This document shows positions 10,501 through 24,400 of a stretch of DNA of 64,000 nt, in pieces. Source of the DNA: Liriodendron chinense (Eukaryota; Streptophyta; Magnoliopsida; Magnoliales; Magnoliaceae); assembly GCA_003013855.2 (NCBI GenBank), contig PVNU02001042.1, forward strand, positions 1 to 64,000, given 5' to 3'. The position numbers were made by a program, and so were the translations under genes. The stretch's first letter is position 1; every line of letters begins with the position of its first letter. The notes below the pieces were generated by a model. The model searched no databases. It worked only from the letters and a program-made list of their open reading frames with translations, and was not told where the DNA came from.

Positions 10501-13500
10501 TATTCAGACTTTAATCCCGTTTACATGAATGTGTGCATGCAAATGTTCTTCAGCCTGGGGATGTACATCCAGCTGGTGAATATCAAACCGACAGTAACAT
10601 GGCTCGTCACCAACGTTACCCGCAATGCAATGCATATCAAACCGACAGTAATGTGGCTCGTCATCAACATTACCCGCAAATGCCCTGTATGTATGCTTAA
10701 CCAGCTTTTATTAGTCCAATTTTACAAAACAAGCAATTAAAAGCTCACGGTCACTATGGGGGGCGCACAACCCAGCATAGGCCGACGGCTCGGGCATAGC
10801 ATCCCATAACACCATCCCCGGCCCATGAGACGTTCGACAAAATATACCATAGTACAAAACAACCAATTATGTTTTTATGATTCTCTACAATTAGACAATT
10901 GACATTACTATCTTATATGCGTTCCAAAGTTTGAAACAAAAGGATACTCTTCTTCGTCCAAGCTACCTGAGAAAAACAAGTCCATTGACGGACACCAACA
11001 AGGAGATCTTTCCAATAAAAGCCACATGGCCACCAAGTCCAATCAAGGACACCACAAGATAAATTCTACTATATTACTTCAAATGGAAAAACAACAAACA
11101 TATAAAATATATGAAATATTATTTCACAACCAAACTTTCGAATGCATACCATTTATATAGAAACAATTATATTCTCTAAGTTGCATCATCGATGATCAAT
11201 TGAAATGTAACAACTCTATAAACAATTATTATAATGAAACAAGTATCGTAAGCAAGAATGAAAATAAAGAAAACATATAAACAAAATAATTCAACTAGCA
11301 AGATGTATTTAAGCAAAAACTACACAATTCTAATATATACATGGGAAGCTTGAAGGGTGAGAAACCTCACATTAGATATGGGTCACCTCCTAATGTAGCT
11401 AGAATTGTGTATACATGCTTGAGATTAAGCTCCATCCTAAATGACACAATTTTTGCAATTGGGTCAAAGGTAGAAAGTTAATCATGTAGCTTTAAGATTT
11501 CAATTAATAAATTTTGGACTTCATCATAACAACATACTGACCAACTTATAATAAGCTAAATTCTAATACTAACCCTATGAATTTGACTTACTTCCATTGC
11601 TAGATTGGAACCTACCCAACTAGGTAACAATTCAATGCCACCCGGTCTAACTTGAAGCGATACATTGATGACCCTGACTGCGACTTAATGCCGATTCATC
11701 ATTTTCTAATGTAGCTTCAACTTAAACTCAACGTCCAAAGGCCTTTAACTTCTTGATCAAGGGTCTTAAATTGGCTAGGTCCTTCCTAATTTCATATTCC
11801 AACTCGAGTCACTCGATAAAGTGACTATTCAACTAGAGACTAAATCTATGACTAACGCATAAACAGTAGGGAAGACGACTTACCTGCTACAATACGACTG
11901 ACTGGCCTATAAATTAACTCAGTTAACTCACCCACTAACTCCATGCCATTGATATATAGTTTGGAAATCTGATACAATCACCAGAGATCATTGCCTAATG
12001 ACCCAAATAATAGCAATGGCCTGCAAATCGCTACAACTCAGAAAACAACTGAGTTCCACCGGACTGAGTCAGTGAACTCACTGCTACAAAGGAGTTTACA
12101 CAGGTTGATTTGTAAGTAAACATCAACACTATACCCCAATCAATACAACTTACAAGCTGCTCCTCTTGGAATAAATAGATAGCAAGAACTGGGAAGATCG
12201 ATCCGAGTCGACCTAGTTAACTCAACTCAGGCCTAATCGCCGATCTAAACTCAGCAAAAGGAATGCCGAGTTAACTCGGTTACAAGCTCAATACCATATC
12301 AGGTCTGAGGATCGATTCGACCACTCCCCATAGAGATGTGGGAGAGAAAACTCACCTGAATCTGCTCCTCTCTCACTCTCCTTCTTCCTCCACTCTGATC
12401 TTTCATCAAAGTAGCATTTAGAAGAGTTTGGACAACCAAATCTGATCTGAACTCCAACCAGACCGCCAGATCTGATCAGACAGACATCCAACAGCCCACA
12501 TGACAGACGTTTCTGAACTTGAAATGCGATCCAACAGTGGCTGCACGGTGGCGGATTCCTGACGAGGAAGACGATCTCCTCTCTTGGCTTTTTCACATTC
12601 GTTACTGAGCACTTCGATCTGATTGTCGTGGTTGGTGAAGATGAGTACAAGTGAGACACTACTCCAATGGGATTTGCAATGGAAGGTTCTTTTGGCAATT
12701 TTCTAGGATTTTTTTTTTTAGAAAAATGGAGCCTGTGGAAGAGATATTTCGAAGTTCAGAAGGAAGTTTTCCTGTTGGTTTGCAAGTAGAAGACTTCGGC
12801 CGGAATCGCTCGATGACAAGAAATCTGGGAGATGCCGCTGCTGAGATCGATTCGTTAGCCACCATGTGAGCTGGGGAGAGAATTTGGGCGTTTGGATTGA
12901 TTTAGATCTAGGTTATCTAGATGGGGCTGTATTAGGTTTCGAAAACGAAAAAAGAAAAAAAAGAAAAAAGAGAGAGAATATTTCCATTTAAATATGGAAT
13001 AGCCGATCCGTGTGAAGCACAATGGAGGGCTGAGATTCTTCTAAAACCAGTCTTTCTAGACCACTATGAACGGCCAAGATGTTTGGAATCCAACAGACGC
13101 GGATTGCCAACCTGGCAGCTTCCGTTTTTGGAAAGGAAAGGTGAGGAACTGGACTTTGGCCGAAGATTTCATTGTGACGGGTGGCCCCCAACAAATAAGG
13201 CTAACATGGTTTGATAGAGACCCTAGCCCTCTACAAAGTAGACGGTTTTGATTGTCCAAAGGTGGGGCACTATGATCAAGATCTGGAGAATACATGGCTG
13301 CTGGAAACACATACATCGACTGGACAGCCCGACTTCAGGCCCGATTTGCGACAACACTAACAACTAAAGGCGAAAATCTCCACCAAGGTTTTGGTTAGGC
13401 CCATCGTTCGAACCAAATGGACGGCTCAGATTGGGCAGAACAATGCCCAAAAGTGGGCCACACTAGACACAAACGGACGTACGTCCGTGCGTTGTTGCCC

Positions 13501-16500
13501 GTTTGGGCGGGAGCGTGAAAAAGAGAGAGAGGGAGATTCCTTTTTTTGGAGAGAAGTCGGGTCAGCAGTTGTTGACCAATTTTGGTCCCCACATGCACAT
13601 CACGTGCACCACATGTTGGTGCACATGCACCACAAAGTGGGACCCATAATGATGATATGTATAATCTACTCCGTCCATACCTTTTGGCTAGACGTTCTAG
13701 GCTATGGGTCCAAAGATGTAGCTGATCCAAAGTTTAAGTGGGCCTCAAATCATAAGTTTATGCATCTAAACGATGCATTCTAATAATCCAATGGTAGGAT
13801 TGTCTCTAAATTAAATTTCAATGGTTAAAACGTCCTCAAAACTAGCATGGCCTAATCTATATATAATAAGATCAATCTTTATTATTAATATCTATTTATT
13901 ATCACAAATGTATTATTATTATTATTTTAAATCAATAATGTTTATCATTATAATTACTGTCTACCATAGTAATTTATAAATAAAATTATATTCTATAAAA
14001 ATGTTTACTATAAACTATTTTATTTTTATTTCTATTTATATTCACATAAATTTAATTACAACCCTTTTTAATCAAATTATATTATAAAATATTAGCAATA
14101 GGACAAAATGCAACTTATGTGTATCCACACCAACACCCACACACTAATTCAGATTTAAATGGTAACACCCAAGTGCTAAAAGTATGGGGTGTTACAATCT
14201 ACCCCCCTTAAAACGAATTTCGTCCCCGAAATTTATTACTTCTACATGCTTGCAACTAGAGATGTCCCCCCTTGGACTTGTCTAAATTTTCATTATTTTT
14301 CTATTGAAATAATTTTCTGTATACAAATGAGTCCAGGTTCAAATAACTAACTAAATGAGTTGGATTATGATAATCTACCAAAAACAAAAACAAAAATAAC
14401 TCTTGGTTTTAGTATTTTCAGTCATTCCCTATTTTTCTTGTGAAGTACGTTTGTATAGAGGAGAGTACATAACTAGTTATCTAAATTAGAGTTGCTACAA
14501 CCTACTCCCCTTAAAAAAAAATCTCGCCCCGAGATTTTCCTCAATAATTATGCGCATGAATCATGTTATACAAAATTCATCATGGCAGTTCAACAAGAGG
14601 GCAACGTATGAATTAAATTATACTACCTCTAAATATTACAACCTCTACCCCCCTTAAAATTTTTAGTTTTCATCAAACACGGAAGAACAGTTATAGTAGA
14701 TCTGAGCTCGATACTTTGATCTCCAATCTAAAGTTAGGCACGAATAGAGACAAGTCGTTTAACTCAGCTAGAATTAATTCGACTTGGCTCGACTCAAGTC
14801 TAACTCTACATCTGTCTGGCCAAGACAGTGAGTTCATTAGTATCATTTCTAAATCCTGGTGAATCCGGTCTTCTGCTTGATCAAGACATTGAGTCCATTG
14901 AACATCGCCAAGACTCAGAAATTGAATCAGATCATGCATACATTACTTAATTATGGTTCCGCAAATCCGTGGTTCTATACATTTTAGAGTTTCAAGAATT
15001 ATCATGTAAAATTTAATTTCCATAATACCAAGTACCCAAGTCATGAAGAATAGACCATATTTGGCCAAACCGAAGTTAAACTTAAGTTTATATGTACTTA
15101 ATTATTAGAGATGAAAATGGAAGTCTTGCAGTTTTTTTTTTTTTTGGAAATAAACTCCAATTGACTAATCCCTAGTTAAATTTAAGCCAAGGTGGAATAA
15201 ATTATACAAGAGATGAGAATGATCTAACAATCATTACTAATTCATGAAAACTATGTCACATTTGGTTAAAACCTAAGTTTAAATTAAGCTAAATGAAATT
15301 AATTATACATGAGATGAGAGGAAATCCTAAATAAGTGATTTTTTTTTTTTTCGTTTCTCAAATGTTCTTGAAATCTAACACTTAAGTTCCTACTCATGTA
15401 AGATATCACAACAAACATTCAAAAATAGCCTTCTTCATTTAATTAAGATCTTCTCCCGATAAAATCAGGTTTCGATCCTGTGACCTGTGGGTTATGGGCC
15501 CACAATTGAGTAACTACAATTTTTTTCTATTTTGTTGAGAATTGTAACATCAATAGTTCTAACTAAGGAAATTTTTAAGAAAATTCAACTTCAAGAATCC
15601 TAAAAATCATCATTTAGGGGTTTAATTTAAAGAATATTCTTATTTGTTCTTACATACATCATGGTGGGAAGTTATTCTTCCATGGTATCTAAGTTCTGTT
15701 TCTAAATTCAAACGGATATCCGAACATTTTTCAAGGACCTAAACGTGGGTCTCTAATTCACAATTCACCTTGAAAACTAAGGGATATTCACCTGAGTTGA
15801 AGTTTCTAGTTTCTATCAACTTAAATTCAAGTCTCTAATTTCAACATCTTAACTTGAGACATTTGATTTGTATAAGTTCCTTCTCACACCAGGTTTTATT
15901 TATCAAAATTTCTATCTCTGATACCATCTTATAACGCCCCGGTTTTCATTACTCGGGTGTTGAGCCCGAGTTCTGAAAACCCGAGTATAAACATTCAAAG
16001 ATCCACTTTACAGTATAATTTTTTTTTTATTTAAAACACAATGGAAGCAAATTAAGACATGTAATGTCCAATATAAATCAAACCGTATAAGTGGCGCCCA
16101 TAGGGCTTATACAAATCAATTGTCTCCATATTACATTAATTAAAAAGAAACAAAAGGAAAGAAATACTGCAAGTAGACTTGAGTCGCACCGCCTTCCAAC
16201 TTCTCATCTCAAGACACCTGCATCAACTATTATAGTTCGATAGCGTTAAAACGCTATCATAGTGAGGTAAAAAACCCTCCAAAATTACCAAGTATGATAG
16301 CAGTTAAGTAAAGACCAACTAAAAATAATATATTGCACAATAAGTAATTTATACAATTACAAAAGAAATGACATTTAAAACAATCAAATGTAACAATTCA
16401 CTCATTTTACAAATACCAACAAATTATAACATTCAATCCATATATTCAGACTTTAATCCCGTTTACATGAATGTGTGCATGCAAATGTTCTTCAGCCTGG

Positions 16501-19500
16501 GGATGTACATCCAGCTGGTGAATATCAAACCGACAGTAACATGGCTCGTCACCAATGTTACCCGCAATGCAATGCATATCAAACCGACAGTAATGTGGCT
16601 CGTCACCAACATTACCCGCAAATGCCCTGTATGTATGCTTAACCAGCTTTTATTAGTCCAATTTTACAAAACAAGCAATTAAAAGCTCACGGTCACTATG
16701 GGGGGCGCACAACCCAGCATAGGCCGACGGCTCGGGCATAGCATCCCATAACACCATCCCCGGCCCATGAGACGTTCGACAAAATATACCATAGTACAAA
16801 ACAACCAATTATGTTTTTATGATTCTCTACAATTAGACAATTGACATTACTATCTTATTTGCGTTCCAAAGTTTGAAACAAAAGGATACTCTTCTTCGTC
16901 CAAGCTACCTGAGAAAAACAAGTCCATTGACGGACACCAACAAGGAGATCTTTCCAACAAAAGCCACATGGCCACCAAGTCCAATCAAGGACACCACAAG
17001 ATAAATTCTACTATATTACTTCAAATGGAAAAACAACAAACATATAAAATATATGAAATATTATTTCACAACCAAACTTTCGAATGCATACCATTTATAT
17101 AGAAACAATTATATTCTCTAAGTTGCATCATCGATGATCAATTGAAATGTAACAACTCTATAAACAATTATTATAATGAAACAAGTATCGTAAGCAAGAA
17201 TGAAAATAAAGAAAACATATAAACAAAATAATTCAACTAGCAAGATGTATTTAAGCAAAAACTACACAATTCTAATATATACATGGGAAGCTTGAAGGGT
17301 GAGAAACCTCACATTAGATATGGGTCACCTCCTAATGTAGCTAGAATTGTGTATACATGCTTGAGATTAAGCTTCATCCTAAATGACACAATTTTTGCAA
17401 TTGGGTCAAAGGTAGAAAGTTAATCATGTAGCTTTAAGATTTCAATTAATAAATTTTGGACTTCATCATAACAACATACTGACCAACTTATAATAAGCTG
17501 AATTCTAATACTAACCCTATGAATTTGACTTACTTCCATTGCTAGATTGGAACCTACCCAACTAGGTAACAATTCAATGCCACCCGGTCTAACTTGAAGC
17601 GATACATTGATGACCCTGACTGCGACTTAATGCCGATTCATCATTTTCTAATGTAGCTTCAACTTAAACTCAAAGTCCAAAGGCCTTTAACTTCTTGATC
17701 AAGGGTCTTAAATTGGCTAGGTCTTTCCTAATTTCATATTCCAACTCGAGTCACTCGATAAAGTGACTATTCAACTAGAGACTAAATCTATGACTAACGC
17801 ATAAACAGTAGGGAAGACGACTTACCTGCTACAATACGACTGACTGGCCTATAAATTAACTCAGTTAACTCACCCACTAACTCCATGCCATTGATATATA
17901 GTTTGGAAATCTGATACAATCACCAGAGATCATTGCCTAATGACCCAAATAATAGCAATGGCCTGCAAATCGCTACAACTCAGAAAACAACTGAGTTCCA
18001 CCGGACTGAGTCAGTGAACTCACTGCTACAAAGGAGTTTACACAGGTTGATTTGTAAGTAAACATCAACACTATACCCCAATCAATACAACTTACAAGCT
18101 GCTCCTCTTGGAATAAATAGATAGCAAGAACTGGGAAGATCGATCCGAGTCGACCTAGTTAACTCAACTCAGGCCTAATCGCCGATCTAAACTCAGCAAA
18201 AGGAATGCCGAGTTAACTCGGTTACAAGCTCAATACCATATCAGGTCTGAGGATCGATTCGACCACTCCCCATAGAGATGTGGGAGAGAAAACTCACCTG
18301 AATCTGCTCCTCTCTCACTCTCCTTCTTCCTCCACTCTGATCTTTCATCAAAGTAGCATTTAGAAGAGTTTGGACAACCAAATCTGATCTGAACTCCAAC
18401 CAGACCGCCAGATCTGATCAGACAGACATCCAACAGCCCACATGACAGACGTTTCTGAACTTGAAATGCGATCCAACAGTGGCTGCACGGTGGCGGATTC
18501 CTGACGAGGAAGACGATCTCCTCTCTTGGCTTTTTCACATTCGTTACTGAGCACTTCGATCTGATTGTCGTGGTTGGTGAAGATGAGTACAAGTGAGACA
18601 CTACTCCAATGGGATTTGCAATGGAAGGTTCTTTTGGCAATTTTCTAGGATTTTTTTTTTTTAGAAAAATGGAGCCTGTGGAAGAGATATTTCGAAGTTC
18701 AGAAGGAAGTTTTCCTGTTGGTTTGCAAGTAGAAGACTTTGGCCGGAATCGCTCGATGACAAGAAATCTGGGAGATGCCGCTGCTGAGATCGATTCGTTA
18801 GCCACCATGCGAGCTGGGGAGAGAATTTGGGCGTTTGGATTGATTTAGATCTAGGTTATCTAGATGGGGCTGTATTAGGTTTCGAAAACGAAAAAAGAAA
18901 AAAAAGAAAAAAAAAAGAGAATATTTTCATTTAAATATGGAATAGCCGATTCGTGTGAAGCACAATGGAGGGCTGAGATTCTTCTAAAACCAGTCTTTCT
19001 AGACCACTATGAACGGCCAAGATGTTTGGAATCCAACAGACGCGGATTGCCAACCTGGCAGCTTCCGTTTTTGGAAAGGAAAGGTGAGGAACTGGACTTT
19101 GGCCGAAGATTTCATTGTGACGGGTGGCCCCCAACAAATAAGGCTAACATGGTTTGATAGAGACCCTAGCCCTCTACAAAGTAGACGGTTTTGATTGTCC
19201 AAAGGTGGGGCACTATGATCAAGATCTGGAGAATACATGGCTGCTGGAAACACATACATCGACTGGACAGCCCGACTTCAGGCCCGATTTGCGACAACAC
19301 TAACAACTAAAGGCGAAAATCTCCACCAAGGTTTTGGTTAGGCCCATCGTTCGAACCAAATGGACGGCTCAGATTGGGCAGAACAATGCCCAAAAGTGGG
19401 CCACACTAGACACAAACGGACGTACGTCCGTGCGTTGTTGCCCGTTTGGGCGGGAACGTGAAAAAGAGAGAGGGAGATTCCTTTTTTGGAGAGAAGTCGG

Positions 19501-21434
19501 GTCAGCAGTTGTTGACCAATTTTGGTCCCCACATGCACATCACGTGCACCACATGTTGGTGCACATGCACCACAAAGTGGGACCCATAATGATGATATGT
19601 ATAATCTACTCCGTCCATACCTTTTGGCTAGACGTTCTAGGCTATGGGTCCAAAGATGTAGCTGATCCAAAGTTTAAGTGGGCCTCAAATCATAAGTTTA
19701 TGCATCTAAACGATGCATTCTAATAATCCAATGGTAGGATTGTCTTTAAATTAAATTTCAATGGTTAAAACGTCCTCAAAACTAGCATGGCCTAATCTAT
19801 ATATAATAAGATCAATCTTTATTGTTAATATCTATTTATTATCACAAATGTATTATTATTATTATTTTAAATCAATAATGTTTATCATTATAATTACTGT
19901 CTACCATAGTAATTTATAAATAAAATTATATTCTATAAAAATGTTTACTATAAACTATTTTATTTTTATTTCTATTTATATTCACATAAATTTAATTACA
20001 ACCCTTTTTAATCAAATTATATTATAAAATATTAGCAATAGGACAAAATGCAACTTATGTGTATCCACACCAACACCCACACACTAATTCAGATTTAAAT
20101 GGTAACACCCAAGTGTTAAAAGTATGGGGTGTTACATAACATTAGGCACGTACTCTTCCGCTTCACAAACAACCTGATTGGATTCTTCCAACTGGCCATT
20201 CACCAAGGTATTATCTCGCTTCCAAGGAAATATAATTGGTGTTAAACACTAAATTGTTCATAAGCCGAGATTTCCTTAATGATGGGTTGGACCACTTTAC
20301 AAGGAGGGGATCATATTGGTTCTGTGTTTGGATGGGAAGGTGAGGCAACTCTCTTTTGAACCAAGGGCTTTTGACGATAAGAGATGGGAAGATATTTTTC
20401 TTTTAAACGCTCTTTCATCTCGTCCCATTGTGAGATCGGGGCTCTCCCAACTTTATCAAGTCGTCGCTCCAAATCTGTCCAAAACGACTTGGGTTGGCCT
20501 TCCAATTTTCACTTGACAAACCTCACTTGACGGTAATTCGACATATCATACCAATAAAAAAAATAGTCCAAGTCTTCAAGCCAATCAAGGAATGTTTGTG
20601 GGTCCATGTGACCATTAAAGTAGGCCAACTCATCGGAGTTCGGCTTTCCATTAGGTCTCGACGGCCACATGAGAACATTTAATGGCCCTGAAGATCTCAA
20701 ACGCCTGTACTCCATTCACTACTGGGAGACTCTAAGGACTGGGTGACTCACAATATGAATGCGATGAATTAAAACTAAAATGAATTGACACTAATTAATT
20801 CTAGATGATGCGACTTAAATCTGAAAATTTTTCAAATTAGGAAAGTTTCTAAAATTGGAAACTTTCTAAATCTGGACATTTCCTAAAACTAACCTAAAAA
20901 TCAAAACCCTAATTTTTTTTTTTTTTTGATAACTCGATTTAGACAAAACCATGCAAGCCTAATCTCTGATACCAAATTTGATACAGGACAGCCCTAAATA
21001 TGATGCATGTTCATGAACACAATTAAATCAGCGGAATTAAACAGCAATAATAATAATGAAATCTAGCATTAATCATCATGAACTAAGAAAATCATAAAGG
21101 AAACATGCAATGGAATGGGCCATCATCACAACCATGGAATATGGAATTCAATTAATGCATAGGTTGGATCCGGCGAGGGATGGAACCTCTCGATCTTGCA
21201 TGGTCTTAACCCAATCAATTAAGAGGAATCTCTAATCCAGGAAATCAAGGGATTTTGGATTAGGGATTTGAAAATCTAAAAATTTAGGATTTAGGCTCAA
21301 ATTCAGATTTAGGGATTGTGGTTAGCAAAGCAAATAAGTTAGGGAAAGATAGGATCACCTAGAAGAAGAATAGGAGGGGCACAAGAAGCAATTAGAAGAA
21401 AGAGGGATCAAGGAAGAAGAAGAATCATCACCAT

Positions 21435-21466
<32 letters not shown>

Positions 21467-24400
21467 GCAACCAAAGAGGTTTGCTTTTCATTAATAATCA
21501 ACTAAATTTGAGTTTAAGGCTTAGCCCTCTTAAATAAACACTAAAAACAAGTAAAAAGACTAAACTACCCTCAAATATTAAGTAAAAACGCGCAAATAAC
21601 ATAAGTGCGGGAAAGCTCGGGCGCTCGGTCGGGCGCCCGAGGTCCTGTCCGAAACCGTCCGAAAATCTCCAAAGAGGTTCGGGCGACCGGCAGACTAAGT
21701 TCGGGCGCGGGTGCCCGACCATAGTCTTCGGGCGCCCGATGGGCGCCCGAAATCTTCAGTTTCTTCGGCTTCTTTCTCCTTTCTTCTTTCACATGTGTCT
21801 TCCCTGAGTGGGGTCTTCTATGTGTCTGATCATATGTAGAGAGTCTTTAGCGGGTCTTTAGTTCTTTAATAGCCGCCTATTCACAAGGAAGATGCTTGTG
21901 GTGGGCGCTTTCTTCACCGATAGACTTTGAAGGTTAGATGTCCGCATCAGTCGGCTTTTTATCAGTTTTCTTCTTTCTTCTTTCTTTTTTATTTTTTTTT
22001 ATAATTGAATAGTTTACGTTATGGTTTTGGAGCATTCTCTTCCTCATTTTGCTATATCAAATGCCACCCTTCTCTTTTGAAGCAGGGTGAAATTAGTCTA
22101 CGAGGGTTACAAATACTTTTTTTTCTTTTTTTTTTTTTATGTTCTTTTTTCTTTTTTCTTTTGTTCTTCTTTATTGAATTGGTAATGCTAGTTTCTCGCA
22201 GATTATCTATTGCTGTTATTGTTGTCACAGTTGCTGCTTTCATCATCCTTGGAAGTGTCCTTTCTTGCTGCCTTATTTTTTATTTTTAATAGTTATATTA
22301 AAATTTCAATCTTGGATTGGATACAAAAGTAGATAATCTTAGCCCTTGGTACCTTCTACATCTCATATTTTTGTTCACCCTTCCATCCCGTGCCGCACCA
22401 CCTCTTAGAAGGCAGTGCTATCTATGGTCATTCAGTGTCAGACTCAGCCTCTGTCTCTAAATTCCTTAGTTATGGTCTTTGTGTAGGAAAATAATAAAAA
22501 TAGCTCACTTGAGCACGTGATTTACACCTGACACTGCAAAATATTCCATTGTCTTACGAAGCATTGCCATGATGTTCTTAACTGTTGCTGTTACCAGCTG
22601 TCCTTCTTCTTTCATAGTTGAAATGGGACCTTTCAGATTTTGGATTTTCCTGTGGAGAAATGCCACTACTTATCTAAGCTTATACAGTAAATCTCAGTAT
22701 GAGGAAGCTTCTCTTAAGGGGTTGTTTGGACGCCTGTACGGTTTTGAGTTTTTACTTTCACCTGAAAGTGACTTTCAGCTGTAAGTCACTTACAGGGAAG
22801 TGAATTCTCACCCCAGCCCCATTTTTACGTGTCAATTACAGGTTAATTTCCTCCTCCAGACACCACCTATAAGTGATTTACCTGTAAGTCACTTCCCACT
22901 CACAAAACTTGCAGGCATCCAAATGATGCCTTAGTAGCGGAAAATTTGGAGTTGCAACTCTTCCTCCTGTCTATGCAGTTCCTCTGACTGTTGGCCACTT
23001 ATGTCAAATCCACCTTTAAGGCCACTAAGTTTGTATTTTGTTTTTTTTTTTTAGGTCAACTTTCAATATCGGATTTAGCTAAGTTTTTATTTATACACCT
23101 GGTTAATTAGTTGTTTCTTTATTTTTTTACTAGATAGAAACACATTTGGTGTATTTTAGTTTTATTTTATAAAGACTCATGAGAACTGGCTATTCCTTGC
23201 TTGTGCAACCAAGGAGTACTCTTTAATGTGCCTGTCTCTGGTCTCCATGTTTATCCCTCTCAAATTTCTATTTTATGGCAGTGTTTTATGTGAAGTCCTT
23301 TCTGAGATTTTTCTTTTGGTGCCCTTGCTCTGTTCGTTGGATACTCGAATTTTTTAGTTTTCAAATATTTCTGGCTTGTCAAGTATATTACCAGTCCCCT
23401 TTGTTTGTTAATGCTTTCTAATTTTTTGTGACAGGTTTTCAGGTCACAGGACTATAGTGCCATTCTCTACTGTCTCAAGCAGGTGAGTTTTCTTTTTTGC
23501 TCAGGACTTGTTGGTTCATTTCTGTAGGTGATTCATATGGATGATGTACTTTGACTGGCAGCTATTCGACAAAGTGGAGGTGACTAAACCCGTTGCTAGT
23601 CGTTCAACGTCCGCAGAAATTTATGTGGTGGGACTTAGATATAAGGCCCCTGCAAAGATTGATCCTCGCCTTCTCGATTTTAAGCATCTATTTCAGGGAG
23701 CTATAGAACCCCCTAAGGTAATTTTAATAATTTCTTTGAGTCAAAGAGGTTGATGCATGCCTTTCATCTCACCTGTCACTTATTTCTCACTGCAATTAAG
23801 ATTGTTTTGTTCTCATACTACTTGGACATCTGATGCAGGTGTTGGATGTTCTTCGAGGAACAAAACAAAAGAGACACCGGGAAGGGTAAGCCTTCTCTTT
23901 TTTTGGTGGGTTTTGTTTGCACAATGCGGAAAAGCATGATGGCTGCTGTTTGTTTGCAGTTGTTGGCCTTATATTTAAATAATTTTGATTGGTGATATGC
24001 TAGATAGACCACTTTCTGAATCTAGTAAGTTTTTGGCTTATACGTGTCAGGGGATGCAGTAAATACGCCACTTCGTTTTTTTAGCTGTCAACATGTACCG
24101 GCATGGACACAGACGTTCGATGGCAGACATAGATCTGTGTTTTCTGTTTATATTTTCCTTATCTTGAATAAATTTTCTATTTAACCCTACATATAATGTA
24201 CGTGAGTTTTTCTGTTAGGCTGCGTTTGGTTGAACCAAATATCAAGAAATTTTATGATATTGTGCACCAATTTAGACTGATTAATCATTAAATGTCATGA
24301 TATTTTGTGCAACCAAACACACCCTTAAAAATATTCCATATGAGATTTTGCCATCCTCAATTAGTTGGGGTAAGGCTTAGATGATGGTGATCACATGCAC

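Larger units (their letters stand above)
9987..20136 (-). mobile_element. LARD-like non-autonomous LTR element with 4.2-kb LTRs, nested, TSD TAACA
   Basis: Two near-identical LTRs (9987-14196, 4210 bp; 15930-20136, 4207 bp) flank only 1733 bp. Read on the minus strand the LTR starts TGTAACACCCC and ends CGGGGCGTTACA; the 5' LTR copy shows TA for the final CA. TSD taaca occurs at 9982-9986 and 20137-20141. PBS for initiator tRNA-Met and a PPT are both in place. No gag or pol is seen. Long LTRs with a short non-coding core are the definition of LARDs; the parent lineage (a TGTAACACCC gypsy such as Tekay/Del or Tat) is a guess. Confidence 0.93.
7587..21949 (-). mobile_element. Non-autonomous chromodomain (Ty3/gypsy) LTR element in SPB1-like intron 1, TSD GTCGG
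   Basis: LTRs at 7587-8499 and 20979-21949 begin TGATG/TGATA and end CATCA. The flanking 5 bp are identical (gtcgg, 7582-7586 and 21950-21954). It reads on the minus strand: PBS for initiator tRNA-Met at 20964-20974, gag from 20715, an acidic linker and an RT relic, then an integrase-tail/chromodomain ORF to 8417. RT core, RNase H and most of integrase are absent. With the nested element removed the internal region is about 2.3 kb, equal to the related array at 34-41 kb. Confidence 0.93.

Noticed and set aside
10578..10690. Short regularly spaced repeats resembling a CRISPR-like pattern
   Set aside because: Only two ~60-bp units, part of an LTR, in a plant nuclear sequence.
12288..13783. Several 60-190-codon ORFs on both strands, repeated exactly at 18.2-19.7 kb
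   Set aside because: They lie inside the two 4.2-kb LTR copies, overlap each other on opposite strands, differ by frameshifts between copies and match no domain I know.
22005..22289. 94-codon hydrophobic ORF
   Set aside because: Phenylalanine/leucine richness comes from T-rich intron sequence of the SPB1-like gene.
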